Made by a program: the position numbers and the translations under genes | Source of the DNA: a virus | IMG/VR virus record: IMGVR_UViG_3300017991_000010 | Location: 30,029 to 94,028 of that record | DNA: 64,000 bases | Direction: 5' to 3' (one strand) | The notes under the pieces: generated by a model | Databases searched by the model: none | The model's input: only the letters and a program-made list of their open reading frames with translations | What the model was told of the DNA's origin: nothing | Shown: positions 1 through 8,229 of the stretch, one piece after another | How positions within the stretch are numbered: the first letter of the stretch is position 1 | Layout: every line of letters starts with the position of its first letter

Positions 1-78
1 GTCCACGCGCATGTACTGGGCGACCTCGCCGATCGTGAGCAGGTGGTGCGGCGGGAGGCGGGTTTGCAGGGGGCGCAT
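1..78 (-). CDS. Partial excisionase/MerR-like helix-turn-helix protein
   Basis: The 26 N-terminal codons of a leftward gene run off the left edge. They read MRPLQTRLPPHHLLTIGEVA and continue QYMRVD. The LLTIGEVAQYMRV stretch matches the start of excisionase-type winged helix-turn-helix domains, usually written LLTxxEVAxxLxV, which bind DNA in phage excisionases and small regulators. A TATGAT box lies 9 nt before the ATG, so the leader would be almost absent. Only the domain start is visible, so its role (excision or transcription control) is inferred. Confidence 0.55.
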   Translation of the reverse strand, partial: MRPLQTRLPPHHLLTIGEVAQYMRVD

Positions 79-184
79 ATGGTAGCATCATACTAGATCG
101 TAGAGCGTCGGTCAACGCGCGAAGATCATTGCACCCGACCAAGAAGACCACCTTCCTTCTGGGCGCGCACGCCCGCGAGACGTA

Positions 185-214
185 TTGACTCCCTCCCTCC
201 AGCGCGCGTACTCT
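185..214 (+). promoter_or_regulatory. Sigma-70-like promoter of the structural block
   Basis: TTGACT at 185-190 and TACTCT at 209-214 are separated by 18 bases, and GCGCGCG lies just before the -10. The expected start is near 221, giving a leader of about 50 nt with CGAAAGGG before the ATG at 273. The same 18-base spacing and TACTCT -10 recur at 35518-35547. No strong terminator precedes it. Confidence 0.5.
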
Positions 215-272
215 TGATCGCGTACCCACCGATGCGCCGCCCGGCCTCATCGGCCAACGAAAGGGCGGCTCT

Positions 273-1889
273 ATGGCTCGAGTGACCTACCGCAGCAGGC
301 GCCGGACGGCCAAACCCAACCCGGGCTTCCTGACCCTGGTCAATCCGGGCAAACCCCCCCGCAAGCGGAAACGAGCCAAGCCCAAGAAGCGAACCACGGG
401 GGCCAGCCGGCGCCCGAGAGCAAACAGCACTGGAGGAACAATGCTGAGAAGGAAAAAGCGGCGCGCAGCCCCGAAGCGTCGGCGCAAGGTCGCCAAGCGC
501 AACCCGATGTCGGCTGCCAAGCGCAAGGCCGCAGCCAAAAAGGCTGCCCGGACCCGCGCTGCCAACAAGCGGAAGCGGTCCCTCGCGGCCAAGAAGGCCG
601 CCCGGACGCGCAAGCGCAAGTCGCGCAAGCGTGCAGCCCCGAAGCGCTCGTACCGGCGCAATGCTTCCAAAAAGCGGAAGCTGACCGCGGCGCAGAAAAA
701 GCGGCGCGCAGCTGCCCTCAAGGGCATCCGGCTCAAGAAGGGCCGCAAGGGCAAAAAGCGCAAGGTCACCAAGGGCGTCAGCCCCCGGCCCAACCGCAGG
801 CGGCGCGTGACCCGTCGGCGTAGGAGCTACATGCGCAACAGGCCCGTCCGTAGGCGGCGCATCAGGCGCAGGGCCAAGCGGAACGTCGGGCTGGAGATGC
901 TCAAGAGCGTGGGCGCTGGCTTCGCCGGCTTCCTGGCGGGTCGACTGACCGCCAACATGCTTGCTCGGGCGACCTTCCTGCCCGCAGCTGTGCAGCCCTA
1001 CGTGCCCCTCGTCGGAACCGTCGGCGCTGTGGCGCTGGCCTACTACCTCCCGAAGAAGGTCAAGGCCCTCAGGGTCAAGCCGGCCACGCACACCGCTCTG
1101 GTGCTCGGCACCGGCATCGCGGCTGCGGACGTGCTCTTCTCGTCCCTGGCCCCCGCCAGCGTGCGTCAGTACGTCGGCGCTCCCCCGCCTGTGGCCATCC
1201 CCGGCCTCTCGGGCGACCTGAGCGTCTACGAGGCCTCGCTGCGCGGCTTCGGCACCCCGCCCGCCTTCCTCGACGAGAGCGGCGACTGGGGCATGCAGCC
1301 CATGTTGCCCGGCCGGAGCTACCCCGTGGGCAAGTCCATGGCCGAGTACGTGCAAGAGCCCCTGGGCGCCACCGTACACGAGGCGATGGCCGAGTACATC
1401 CAGGAGCCCGGCATGGGCGAGTACGTCGTGGACGAGGATGGCGCAGTCCTCTCCGGCCATGACGAGCTGGACGCAGGCGTCGTGAGCGACGGCCTGTTCG
1501 GCGACGACGTGGACATCATGGCTCTCGATGGGGACGAACTCCCTTTTGAGGGTAGCGCAGCTGCCGGCGCCGCCGCGGCTGCAGCGCGTCGCATGGCTCA
1601 GATCGGCGCAGCCAACGGCCGCCCCGAGGCTGAGGTCCACCGTGCCGGCTACGGCGCAGCGTGCCAGGCCATTGGCGCGGGTCAGCTCTCGAGCGCCCTG
1701 CGTGCGATGGTCGAGGCGGAGATCCAGAAGGCCATGGGCCGCGTGCAGGCGTTCACGCCCGTGCAGGACCCGGCCGCTGGCGCCCCGATGGCCGTCGGCC
1801 CGATCCGCGCCCCCCAGCCCGCCAAGTGGACCTACGGGTCCGTGAGCGAGGGCGGAGGCGTCTTCGGGAAGTCGAGCATCGGCGGCTAG
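273..1889 (+). CDS. Basic, multi-TM virion-like protein with K/R-R-N tags
   Basis: 538 residues. Residues 1-205 are extremely rich in Lys and Arg, including two copies of KKAARTR, like histone H1-type or viral core proteins that condense DNA. At least three hydrophobic segments follow (about 210-235, 240-260 and 272-292), then an acidic, Ala-rich C-terminus with a repeated MAEYVQEP/MAEYIQEP element. In the basic half, KRNP (75-78), RRNA (128-131) and KRNV (202-205) look like repeated linker or cleavage sites, and NP also occurs at 16-17 and 24-25. First gene of the structural run, with an AAAGGG-type ribosome site. Inference: a genome-binding protein tethered to an internal virion membrane, possibly processed by protease. 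No named family recognised. Confidence 0.7.
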   Translation: MARVTYRSRRRTAKPNPGFLTLVNPGKPPRKRKRAKPKKRTTGASRRPRANSTGGTMLRRKKRRAAPKRRRKVAKRNPMSAAKRKAAAKKAARTRAANKRKRSLAAKKAARTRKRKSRKRAAPKRSYRRNASKKRKLTAAQKKRRAAALKGIRLKKGRKGKKRKVTKGVSPRPNRRRRVTRRRRSYMRNRPVRRRRIRRRAKRNVGLEMLKSVGAGFAGFLAGRLTANMLARATFLPAAVQPYVPLVGTVGAVALAYYLPKKVKALRVKPATHTALVLGTGIAAADVLFSSLAPASVRQYVGAPPPVAIPGLSGDLSVYEASLRGFGTPPAFLDESGDWGMQPMLPGRSYPVGKSMAEYVQEPLGATVHEAMAEYIQEPGMGEYVVDEDGAVLSGHDELDAGVVSDGLFGDDVDIMALDGDELPFEGSAAAGAAAAAARRMAQIGAANGRPEAEVHRAGYGAACQAIGAGQLSSALRAMVEAEIQKAMGRVQAFTPVQDPAAGAPMAVGPIRAPQPAKWTYGSVSEGGGVFGKSSIGG

Positions 1890-1964
1890 CAACTGAAACG
1901 ACCGGCGCCTCTCCTCGCCATGGAGGCTAAAGAAACGGCGTCGGCAAGCATAGAGGAGGCAGTA

Positions 1965-2576
1965 ATGCCTAAGATTCGCGGAGCAAGAGAGAAGCGCCAC
2001 CAGCCGTTCTGGGATAGCCTGATTCGCGGCACGGCGGGCAGCTACACGTTCGCATCCGGCGCAAACGCGCTGGGCGCGACCAACAACCTGTTCCAGACCC
2101 AGTCGGGCGGGAACCTGGCGATCACCAACATGGAAGGCAGCGGCGTCTTCCCGTCGGATCAGACCTACCGAATCCTCGCGATGCGCGTGGGACTGCACTT
2201 CCGCGGGATCACCGGCGGCGGCCTGACCGATCACATCATGTACCACCGAGCCGCCTGCCAGCTCTTCTGGGAGCTGTTCGTCGCCCAGAAGTCGGCGTTC
2301 CAGGCGTACACGCCCTACCTGCCCCTCGGCGGCGGGCTCTTCGGTGACGTCGGCAACGACACGACCGTGTACTTCAACAACGGAAACCCGGGCATGGACG
2401 CGACCATGGTTCTCGCCCGCAGCATCGCCCTCCCGGCGAGGCAGAACTTCCGCGTCGTGAACACGATCGTGGCCTGCGGCGCCGCCAACTTCCTCACCGA
2501 CATCGGCAGCGTGACCGGCGGGGAAATCTGGATCTGGTACACGGTGGACGGCTTGCACGTCCGCGACATCCTGTAG
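1965..2576 (+). CDS. Putative capsid protein, jelly-roll-like (paralogue of 39949-40557)
   Basis: 203 residues. ATG 1965 is chosen because AGAGGAGG lies just upstream; an in-frame ATG at 1920 lacks such a site. The sequence is beta-rich with few long helices. It shares P-K/R-I-R/K-G near the N-terminus, TNMEGxGxFPxDQ, ELFVAQ, RQNFRVV and the terminal RDIL with the protein at 39949-40557, so the two are clear paralogues. Size, beta content and position beside membrane proteins fit a single-jelly-roll capsid subunit such as those of P23-77-like membrane viruses, but this is inference; no named capsid family is recognisable by eye. Confidence 0.6.
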   Translation: MPKIRGAREKRHQPFWDSLIRGTAGSYTFASGANALGATNNLFQTQSGGNLAITNMEGSGVFPSDQTYRILAMRVGLHFRGITGGGLTDHIMYHRAACQLFWELFVAQKSAFQAYTPYLPLGGGLFGDVGNDTTVYFNNGNPGMDATMVLARSIALPARQNFRVVNTIVACGAANFLTDIGSVTGGEIWIWYTVDGLHVRDIL

Positions 2577-2582
2577 CAGCTG

Positions 2583-2700
2583 CTCCCACGCGGGAGTTTC
2601 GACTGCAGGATAGTTCGAGTTTCATACCCCCCACCGTCTGGCGTGACGCTGGGCGGTGGGGGAGTGCCCCTGCCAGGGGGCTACCCACTGCCCCGGGCAG
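2583..2700 (+). promoter_or_regulatory. Chain of four hairpins between two capsid-like genes
   Basis: Inverted repeats in order: CTCCC/GGGAG (2583-2596, 4-base loop), CCCCCACCG/CGGTGGGGG (2628-2662, 9-bp stem with a small inner GCG/CGC stem), CCCCT/AGGGG (2667-2679), and CTGCC/GGCAG (2688-2700). They fill the 141-base gap before the AGGAG ribosome site at 2703. No T-run follows. Likely an attenuator, RNA stability element or processing structure that sets relative expression of the flanking genes. Confidence 0.45.
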
Positions 2701-2717
2701 TTAGGAGAAAGCAAAAG

Positions 2718-3356
2718 ATGACCATCCCCTCCCTCAACAACCTGGCCAAGGCCATCCGCACGATCGATGGTAGGTTCAAGGCGCTCCAGCAGAACATCCT
2801 CCAGCGCCAGGACAACCTCGACAAGCTCCTCGTAGGGCGCGAGCCCACCGAGTCAGATCGCTTGGTTGCGTGCGCGGCGAAGATCATCCCCTTCCACTAC
2901 GTGATCGACATCGACTTCGACGCGGCAGACACGGCCAGAAGGCCCGGCACCGTGACCATCACACAAGAGGGCTACTTCTTGATGGATCGGCTGTACGCTT
3001 GCTGGCGCCCCACTGACGGCGCATTCATCGGTCGTTACCAGCCGATCTCGAGCGACAGTCCTGCTATCGCCAACGCCGAGTTAGTCAGCGGTGGTCAGTT
3101 CGCAAACAAGGTCGACTTCACCTGGGAACTCGTCGAGGGCGCGGCCCAAAGGGGTCGTCAGGACTTCGCAGTCCCCGGCGCGATCCTCTACCGGACCGAT
3201 GACGACGGCTACACCCAGAAGTGCAGCGACATCTTCATGCCGGCCTCGGTCGTCACGCTCTCCTGCACCCCGCTGTACGCGACGGCCACCGCAGGCACCT
3301 TCACCTTCGTGCTCGCTGGCCGCCAGCTCCTCAACGTCGTGGAGGGCGGAGCGTGA
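2718..3356 (+). CDS. Putative virion protein, N-terminal helix plus beta-rich domain
   Basis: 212 residues. ATG 2718 follows AGGAGAAAGC. Residues 1-50 are predicted helical (LNNLAKAIRTIDGRFKALQQ), followed by beta-rich sequence from about residue 60 (FHYVIDIDFDAA, TVTITQEGYF) to a hydrophobic C-terminus. Lies between two other proteins of almost the same size, with its stop overlapping the GTG of the next gene. I propose a second jelly-roll-like capsid or capsid-associated subunit with a helical arm. No recognised family. Confidence 0.55.
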   Translation: MTIPSLNNLAKAIRTIDGRFKALQQNILQRQDNLDKLLVGREPTESDRLVACAAKIIPFHYVIDIDFDAADTARRPGTVTITQEGYFLMDRLYACWRPTDGAFIGRYQPISSDSPAIANAELVSGGQFANKVDFTWELVEGAAQRGRQDFAVPGAILYRTDDDGYTQKCSDIFMPASVVTLSCTPLYATATAGTFTFVLAGRQLLNVVEGGA

Positions 3357-3991
3357 GTGTGACTCGCCCAAACAGGCGGCTGCGCGCGGGAGACCCGGCG
3401 CCCGCTGTGGCCGGCAAGCCCTCTGCAGGCGGCATCATCCGCCCCGGCGCGCCCGAGGCGGAGGCATGCGGCTGCAACTGGAATCGCAACGTCTTCTGGG
3501 AGGACTTCCCCTGGGAGAAGGTAAGTTGGTTCAGTCGCGAGGCGCGCGTCAGTATAGCCGCCGGGCCTGGCCAGTATGTCGTCGACACATTCACGATCCC
3601 ACGGGGACAAGTGCTTGCCCTGACGTCGGTCTTGTTCCGCGTGGTCGTCCAGCTGGGGGGTGTTGCGGGACCTTACTTCTTCCTGCCGGATGACGGTGTC
3701 TTGTTTCAGTGCGCCTTTGGGTTCATGATCGGCGGCACGTCTCCATTCGATCGCTACTTCAATATGGGGCTAGGCGACCAGAACCGCTGGGAGGTACTCA
3801 ACCGGAACATTGCAACCGCTGGCGTTCCGTGGCGCACCTACGCTTTTGAGGGGCAGGATGTCGTCTCGGTCTTCGACGCGCCTCTCCTTCCAGCCAACGC
3901 AACATTTGCGCTTGTCGAGTACCAGGGCGTCTGGATTCCCAAGAGGACCTACGACATGTACCGAGAGAAGTTCACCGGGGGGCGTGGCTGA
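3353..3991 (+). CDS. Putative virion protein, beta-rich, about 210 residues
   Basis: 212 residues from GTG 3353, which overlaps the previous stop (GTGA) behind GGAGGGCGGAG; GTG 3359 is an alternative. After a basic, Gly/Pro-rich arm comes a beta-rich body with WEDFPWEKVSWFSR, VDTFTIPRGQVLALTSVLFR and YFFLPDDGVLF, and a C-terminal VEYQGVWIPKRTYDMYREKF helix. The TGATG overlap with the next gene ties it to the membrane-protein run. Third consecutive protein of about 200 residues; capsid, vertex or minor shell role inferred. No family recognised. Confidence 0.55.
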   Translation: MSVTRPNRRLRAGDPAPAVAGKPSAGGIIRPGAPEAEACGCNWNRNVFWEDFPWEKVSWFSREARVSIAAGPGQYVVDTFTIPRGQVLALTSVLFRVVVQLGGVAGPYFFLPDDGVLFQCAFGFMIGGTSPFDRYFNMGLGDQNRWEVLNRNIATAGVPWRTYAFEGQDVVSVFDAPLLPANATFALVEYQGVWIPKRTYDMYREKFTGGRG

Positions 3992-4644
3992 TGGCTGCTG
4001 CTGAACAGGTCGCCGGCCGAGCACCTACCGAAGTCGAGAAGCGCGATGTGGCCGCGCGCCTCGAGCGCCTGCGCAAGTCCATCAGCGCGTTCCATCGGGC
4101 GCGCCTGAAGACCGGCGAGTACCTCATGGGCATGCGCAAGATGCGCTACCCCCAGGCCCAAGGCATCGAGGTGGCGCGATCGCTCCGTAGCCCCGTGGAC
4201 GAGGAGCGCGCCGTTGGCGGCCTGCGCTCGCTCAACCAGCTCTTGCTCGGGCGCGATCCTACGGTCGCCGAGATGGAGGCTGGCGTAGCGGTCCAGGAGA
4301 CAGGCCTCGGGATCATCCCTGCGCTGCCTGCCACTTGGGTCGCCGTCACGGCCATCGCAGGCGGGGCCTGGTCCCTGTCCTCGATCTTCGACGCCCTGAC
4401 CGAGCGCGAGCGCCGCATCCAGCGCGAGCTGAACCCCTCGGCGGCATTCTGGTCGGACGTAGCCAACACCGCAGCGACCTGGGTCTTGCCCGTGCTCATC
4501 GTGGGGGGCGTGGTCGTGGGCGGCTGGTACCTCTGGTCCAGGATGAAGAAGGGCAAGGGCCGCAAGCGCAAGGGCAAGCTCCAGAGCAAGCGCCCTGCCA
4601 AGAAACTGCCGCCGAAGCCGGCGGAGAAAGAGAAAGAGGAGTAG
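3991..4644 (+). CDS. Two-TM protein with basic tail, probable virion membrane protein
   Basis: 217 residues. A helical, charged N-terminal half is followed by two hydrophobic segments at about 112-135 and 168-188, ending VVVGGWYLW, then a Lys/Arg-rich tail with GKGRKRKGK. The start overlaps the previous stop (TGATG). Membrane protein with a long positive tail; in this context it may sit in an internal virion membrane with the tail facing DNA (inference). Confidence 0.55.
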   Translation: MAAAEQVAGRAPTEVEKRDVAARLERLRKSISAFHRARLKTGEYLMGMRKMRYPQAQGIEVARSLRSPVDEERAVGGLRSLNQLLLGRDPTVAEMEAGVAVQETGLGIIPALPATWVAVTAIAGGAWSLSSIFDALTERERRIQRELNPSAAFWSDVANTAATWVLPVLIVGGVVVGGWYLWSRMKKGKGRKRKGKLQSKRPAKKLPPKPAEKEKEE

Positions 4645-4647
4645 CCA

Positions 4648-5259
4648 ATGCAGACTCCTGTCAACGACTACATCGCCCGGCTTGCGACGCGGCTGGCCAA
4701 CAGGACCTTGCGCCGGCTCGCGACGATCCCCATGGCGCAGAAGCGCGCGCTCTCTCTCCGCGGCATCCTGCGCCAGCTGAACGTGGAGAAGGTCTACGAG
4801 GCGGCTGTCTCCGGCGGCATGAACCCCAAGACCGCCCTCGTCGCAGCCTACGCCGAGTACCTACGCAGACAGGGCGGCCTACCCCAAGGCGGCCTTGCTG
4901 ACTTCGAGGAGGACATGGCCCAGGCCGAGCAGATCATGGGCGCCATCGAACAGGGCGCGGACACGCTGGAGCACGTCGTCGACACGGGCACCTCCATCTA
5001 CGGCTCGATCGCCGGGGCCATCCGCGGCGAGACCACGGGCGAGTCCCCGCCCCAGCTCACCGAGGAGGGCGCGCGGCGCCTGGCCCAGATCCGCGCGGGC
5101 GGTATCGCCGTGGGCCAGCCGGTCGCGGCGCCTGGCGTGCTCGATTCCATACTCGGCGGCGGCCCGGGAGGCATGTCGACATCCATCCTGATCGGCGGGG
5201 CGGCGGCTGGCGCAGCGCTGCTCTACTTCCTCGCGACCAAAAAGAAGAAGCGGAAGTGA
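4648..5259 (+). CDS. C-terminally anchored membrane protein with LAQIRAGGIA module
   Basis: 203 residues: helical soluble N-terminus, a PQLTEEGARRLAQIRAGG module near 135-155, then one TM segment (GGAAAGAALLYFLA) and a KKKKRK end. The same module followed by a C-terminal TM occurs in the next gene, so the two are built alike. Ribosome site AGAGGAG. Probable structural membrane protein; no named family recognised. Confidence 0.55.
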   Translation: MQTPVNDYIARLATRLANRTLRRLATIPMAQKRALSLRGILRQLNVEKVYEAAVSGGMNPKTALVAAYAEYLRRQGGLPQGGLADFEEDMAQAEQIMGAIEQGADTLEHVVDTGTSIYGSIAGAIRGETTGESPPQLTEEGARRLAQIRAGGIAVGQPVAAPGVLDSILGGGPGGMSTSILIGGAAAGAALLYFLATKKKKRK

Positions 5260-5265
5260 TCACCG

Positions 5266-6546
5266 ATGAACGCCGGCAACGCCCGCTCGCTCACGTGGCT
5301 CGAGTACTACGGCATCCTGCGCGCCCAGGGGAAGTCCCCTCGGGCCGCAGCCGTCTTCTGTGAGCAGCCCTCCGAGGAGGCAGCCGAGCGCTTCACCCAG
5401 CTCTCCGAGATCGCTAGCCTCATGCAGCAGTCGCGCTCGGCCGTCCGCGACGTAGCCTTCACCACCCAGGCCAACATCATCTCGGCCGTGCCTGTCGTGG
5501 GCAACTTTGCCGCGCGCGTGCTCGGCTGGATGCGCGACCTCGTCTCCGCCATCGAGAAGGTGCAGCGTCAGGCGTGCGAGGACGACTGCCCAGGCATCAA
5601 CAGCTGGGCGCGACGCAACATCATTGGCATCAACCCGGGCCCCGGTGGCATGGAGGTCATGGGCACGCTCATCTGGAGCCTGCACGACGGCCTCGTTGTC
5701 GACGGGCTCGGGGGCGGCGCCGACGCGCTGGGGCGGTACGTGGGCGTGATCACGCGCGTGGGCCCGGCCGACTCCGGCAGGACGACCTCCGAGGGCGTGT
5801 GGTCCACCGACTCGCGCTATGCCTCCCTGCTCGACCCGCGGGTGGCGCGAGAGGGCCGCTACGCCAACTGGCCGCCGGCTGGCATCCCCGAGGGCAACTA
5901 CGCCCACCCCGAGGCTGCCCCCGGCAACAACTTCTGGTACAGGGCCTGGCGCGTCCAGCAGATCCTGAACTGGATGGAGAACAAGATGAGCTGCCGGGAC
6001 GCCTGGTGCTTCCGCGAGCAGCTGCGCACCTTCTCCATGGCGATCAAGGGCGCGCTCAAGGAGGAGGGCGTCGCCGCTGAGCAGGCCGACCGCGTCGCGG
6101 ACCAGGCCACCCGCCGCAAGGGCTCGCGCTGGTACGCGTCGATGTGGCAGCTCCACAAGGACGTCTGGGACCTCGCCGCCGGCCGCCCCGAGGTCGCAGA
6201 CGTGGCGCAGGCCCTCGGCGAGACGACCTTCGCGAGCGAGTACCGCGCGGCCATCGCCGGCAAGACGTACCCCGAGCGCGACCTGCGCATGTGGCCCTGG
6301 TGGCCCATCACGAAGAAGCTCTCGTGGGACGGGGCGCGCGCTCTGCTCCTCGAGATCGCTCCCGTGCCCCAGCTCACGGCAGCGGGCGCGGCGCGCCTTG
6401 CTCAGATCCGAGCAGGCGGCATTGCGCTCCAGCAGGCCCAGGCAGCGCGCCCCGTGGCCAGGGACCCCGGACTACCCTCCTGGGCGCTCCCGGCCGGTGT
6501 GGTTGCCGCTAGCGGCCTTCTCTGGTACCTTCTGAAGGGAAAGTAA
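5266..6546 (+). CDS. Large C-terminally anchored protein with LAQIRAGGIA module
   Basis: 426 residues. About 360 residues are a soluble, mixed helix/loop domain with several Trp and paired Cys (CEDDCPG, SCRDAWCF). Then comes PQLTAAGAARLAQIRAGGI, almost identical to the module in the preceding protein, and a C-terminal TM (VVAASGLLWYLL) ending KGK. Membrane-anchored virion or entry protein inferred. No catalytic motif seen. Confidence 0.55.
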   Translation: MNAGNARSLTWLEYYGILRAQGKSPRAAAVFCEQPSEEAAERFTQLSEIASLMQQSRSAVRDVAFTTQANIISAVPVVGNFAARVLGWMRDLVSAIEKVQRQACEDDCPGINSWARRNIIGINPGPGGMEVMGTLIWSLHDGLVVDGLGGGADALGRYVGVITRVGPADSGRTTSEGVWSTDSRYASLLDPRVAREGRYANWPPAGIPEGNYAHPEAAPGNNFWYRAWRVQQILNWMENKMSCRDAWCFREQLRTFSMAIKGALKEEGVAAEQADRVADQATRRKGSRWYASMWQLHKDVWDLAAGRPEVADVAQALGETTFASEYRAAIAGKTYPERDLRMWPWWPITKKLSWDGARALLLEIAPVPQLTAAGAARLAQIRAGGIALQQAQAARPVARDPGLPSWALPAGVVAASGLLWYLLKGK

Positions 6547-6554
6547 GAGGTAGC

Positions 6555-7469
6555 ATGCCTACGTTCGGAAAGAGTGTCACCGTACAGGCCGCCCCTGGGA
6601 CGACCACGACCACCACGCAGGCGCCCACGACGGCAGCCGCGCAGTCGGCGTCACTGCCCACAACCTCGGGCACCACGGCCCTGCTCGCAGGCGTGGTCAC
6701 CGTGCCCGACAGCGAGCGCGGCGGCTACATCGCTTGGAAGGGGCGCTACAGCGGTAGGTGGCCGACCCCCGGCCCTGACGGCAAGGTCACGGCCCAGGCC
6801 ATCGACCTCTCGGCCTATCGCGTGGCGCGTGATCGCGTCGCAGCCCTCCTGGCGCGCGATGGCGCCGTGGCGGGCCCTGCGGCTAGCGCCGAACGTGCTG
6901 CGCTCGAGGCCCTTTGGCGCGAGGCCGACCCGCACGGGCTGGCCGCCTTCGACCGACGCGTCGTGGCCGCTGCAACCTTCCAGGGCAACCGGGGCAAGGC
7001 GTTGACCTTCGCCCCCCGCGCCTTCAAACAGTGGTTCGACGGCGCCGTGCATCAGGAGGCCGAGCAGCTCGGGATCAACCGAGACGCCGCCCGCGCGAAC
7101 ATCGTCGCCAAGGGCGTGCCCAACACGGACAAGCAGCGCGTCTTCGGCTTCGACCTGACCGCGGCCCAGCGCTCCTTCGCTTCGGGCGGCGCGACCACGG
7201 GCGGCGAGCCCGAACCCCAGGTGTCGGTGGGCCGGCGCGAGATCTACTCGCCGACCGGGCGCGTGCCCTCGACCACGCCCCCTGCCACGGACATGACGAT
7301 CCCCCCTGGCGCGCCGGCGCCTGATTATGTAGGATACGGAATCTGGGGCGCCCTCGGGGGCGTTCTTGGCGGTGTGGGCGCAGCAGTGCTCAAACAAGAC
7401 GCGAAGATCGGGGCGGGCCTGGGCGCGCTCCTTGGCCTCGGCGCGAAGTACGTGACCGGGAGGAGGTAG
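6555..7469 (+). CDS. Membrane-anchored protein with Thr-rich N-terminus
   Basis: 304 residues. An N-terminal Thr/Pro/Ala tract (PGTTTTTTQAPTT), a central helical domain rich in Arg, and a C-terminal Gly-rich hydrophobic hairpin (IWGALGGVLGGVGAAV, IGAGLGALLGLGAKYV) ending TGRR. Ribosome site AAGAGG. Fourth membrane protein in a row with a C-terminal anchor; likely part of the same virion layer (inference). Confidence 0.5.
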   Translation: MPTFGKSVTVQAAPGTTTTTTQAPTTAAAQSASLPTTSGTTALLAGVVTVPDSERGGYIAWKGRYSGRWPTPGPDGKVTAQAIDLSAYRVARDRVAALLARDGAVAGPAASAERAALEALWREADPHGLAAFDRRVVAAATFQGNRGKALTFAPRAFKQWFDGAVHQEAEQLGINRDAARANIVAKGVPNTDKQRVFGFDLTAAQRSFASGGATTGGEPEPQVSVGRREIYSPTGRVPSTTPPATDMTIPPGAPAPDYVGYGIWGALGGVLGGVGAAVLKQDAKIGAGLGALLGLGAKYVTGRR

Positions 7470-7472
7470 ATC

Positions 7473-7787
7473 ATGAACATCAGGAACTGGCTACTGTCGC
7501 AGGTCGACGAGACCGAGGAGCTTGAGGACCTCGCCTACCACGGCGCGGCCTCCGGCGCGTTCGGTCCACTGACTTACTACAGGGACACGATCGCGTTCTA
7601 CGACGAGCACGAGGACGAGATCTGGGAGCGCGCCTCCGAGATGGCAGACGACATGGGCGCCAGCAGCACGCTGGAGTTCATCGCGAGCCTCCAGGGCGCG
7701 CGGCAGGTAGAGGACGACGCCACCTTCAAAAACCTCATGGCGTGGCTCGCTGCCGAGGAGGTAGCGCGCGAGATCGTGGAGGAGTAG
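7473..7787 (+). CDS. Small acidic protein, unknown
   Basis: 104 residues, strongly acidic and helical (QVDETEELEDLAYHG, YDEHEDEIWERASEM). The ATG follows GGGAGGAGG. Similar in size and charge to the next gene. No domain recognised; the acidic pair could act as chaperones or partners for the basic virion proteins upstream (speculative). Confidence 0.55.
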   Translation: MNIRNWLLSQVDETEELEDLAYHGAASGAFGPLTYYRDTIAFYDEHEDEIWERASEMADDMGASSTLEFIASLQGARQVEDDATFKNLMAWLAAEEVAREIVEE

Positions 7788-7791
7788 GATC

Positions 7792-8181
7792 ATGACCAAA
7801 GAAGAGCTACTCGAAAAGATCAGCCGCAACGACTTCATGTCGGGGTATTTCGAGGCGATCTTGTGGGCTGAGACGGACGACGACGGGGAGCCCTTGGAAA
7901 CCTACCATGGGATCGAGGACTTCTACGCAGGGGATCTCAAAGAGGCTCACTCCGAAGCGCTGGTGTTCTACCGTCAAGCCGAGCCCATCCTCGACGAGAT
8001 CGACGGCGATGACGCGCAGGCTGGGCATGACTTCTGGCTCACGCGCGTAGGACATGGTGCAGGCTTCTGGGATGGCGACTGGCCCGAGCCAGCAGCAACG
8101 AAGCTCACGGAGCTGGCCGAGGACTTCGGGGAGGTGTGGGTGTACGTAGGGGACGACGGTAAACTCGGATTCAGCCGCTAA
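7792..8181 (+). CDS. Small acidic protein, unknown
   Basis: 129 residues, acidic throughout, with several aromatic residues (DFMSGYFEAILWAE, GAGFWDGDWPEP). The ribosome site GGAGTAGG overlaps the end of the previous gene. Last gene before an inverted repeat and a new promoter, so it closes the structural transcription unit. No family recognised. Confidence 0.5.
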   Translation: MTKEELLEKISRNDFMSGYFEAILWAETDDDGEPLETYHGIEDFYAGDLKEAHSEALVFYRQAEPILDEIDGDDAQAGHDFWLTRVGHGAGFWDGDWPEPAATKLTELAEDFGEVWVYVGDDGKLGFSR

Positions 8182-8193
8182 CCAACGAGCCCG

Positions 8194-8223
8194 TTGCCAA
8201 CGCCCCCGTTGGCGTGATATCCT
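8194..8223 (+). promoter_or_regulatory. Extended -10 promoter of a leaderless gene
   Basis: TTGCCA (8194-8199), an 18-base spacer, then TATCCT (8218-8223) preceded by TG and one base. The last T is 7 nt before the A of ATG 8230, the usual -10 to start distance, so transcription should begin on the start codon. There is no Shine-Dalgarno site. Same geometry at 17342, 22492 and 39934. Confidence 0.6.
8196..8213 (+). terminator. 7-bp inverted repeat after the structural operon
   Basis: GCCAACG (8196-8202), CCCC loop, CGTTGGC (8207-8213): a perfect 7-bp stem 15 bases after the stop codon. No T-run follows, so it may be a weak terminator. It also lies between the -35 and -10 of the next promoter and could be an operator. 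Confidence 0.4.
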
Positions 8224-8229
8224 CCCCAC

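Noticed and set aside
126-2558. 810-codon open frame on the minus strand opposite the structural genes
   Set aside because: Low-complexity His/Gly/Val/Asp-rich sequence typical of antisense frames in GC-rich genes; no ribosome site, no domain, and it covers two well-supported rightward genes and their structured gap.
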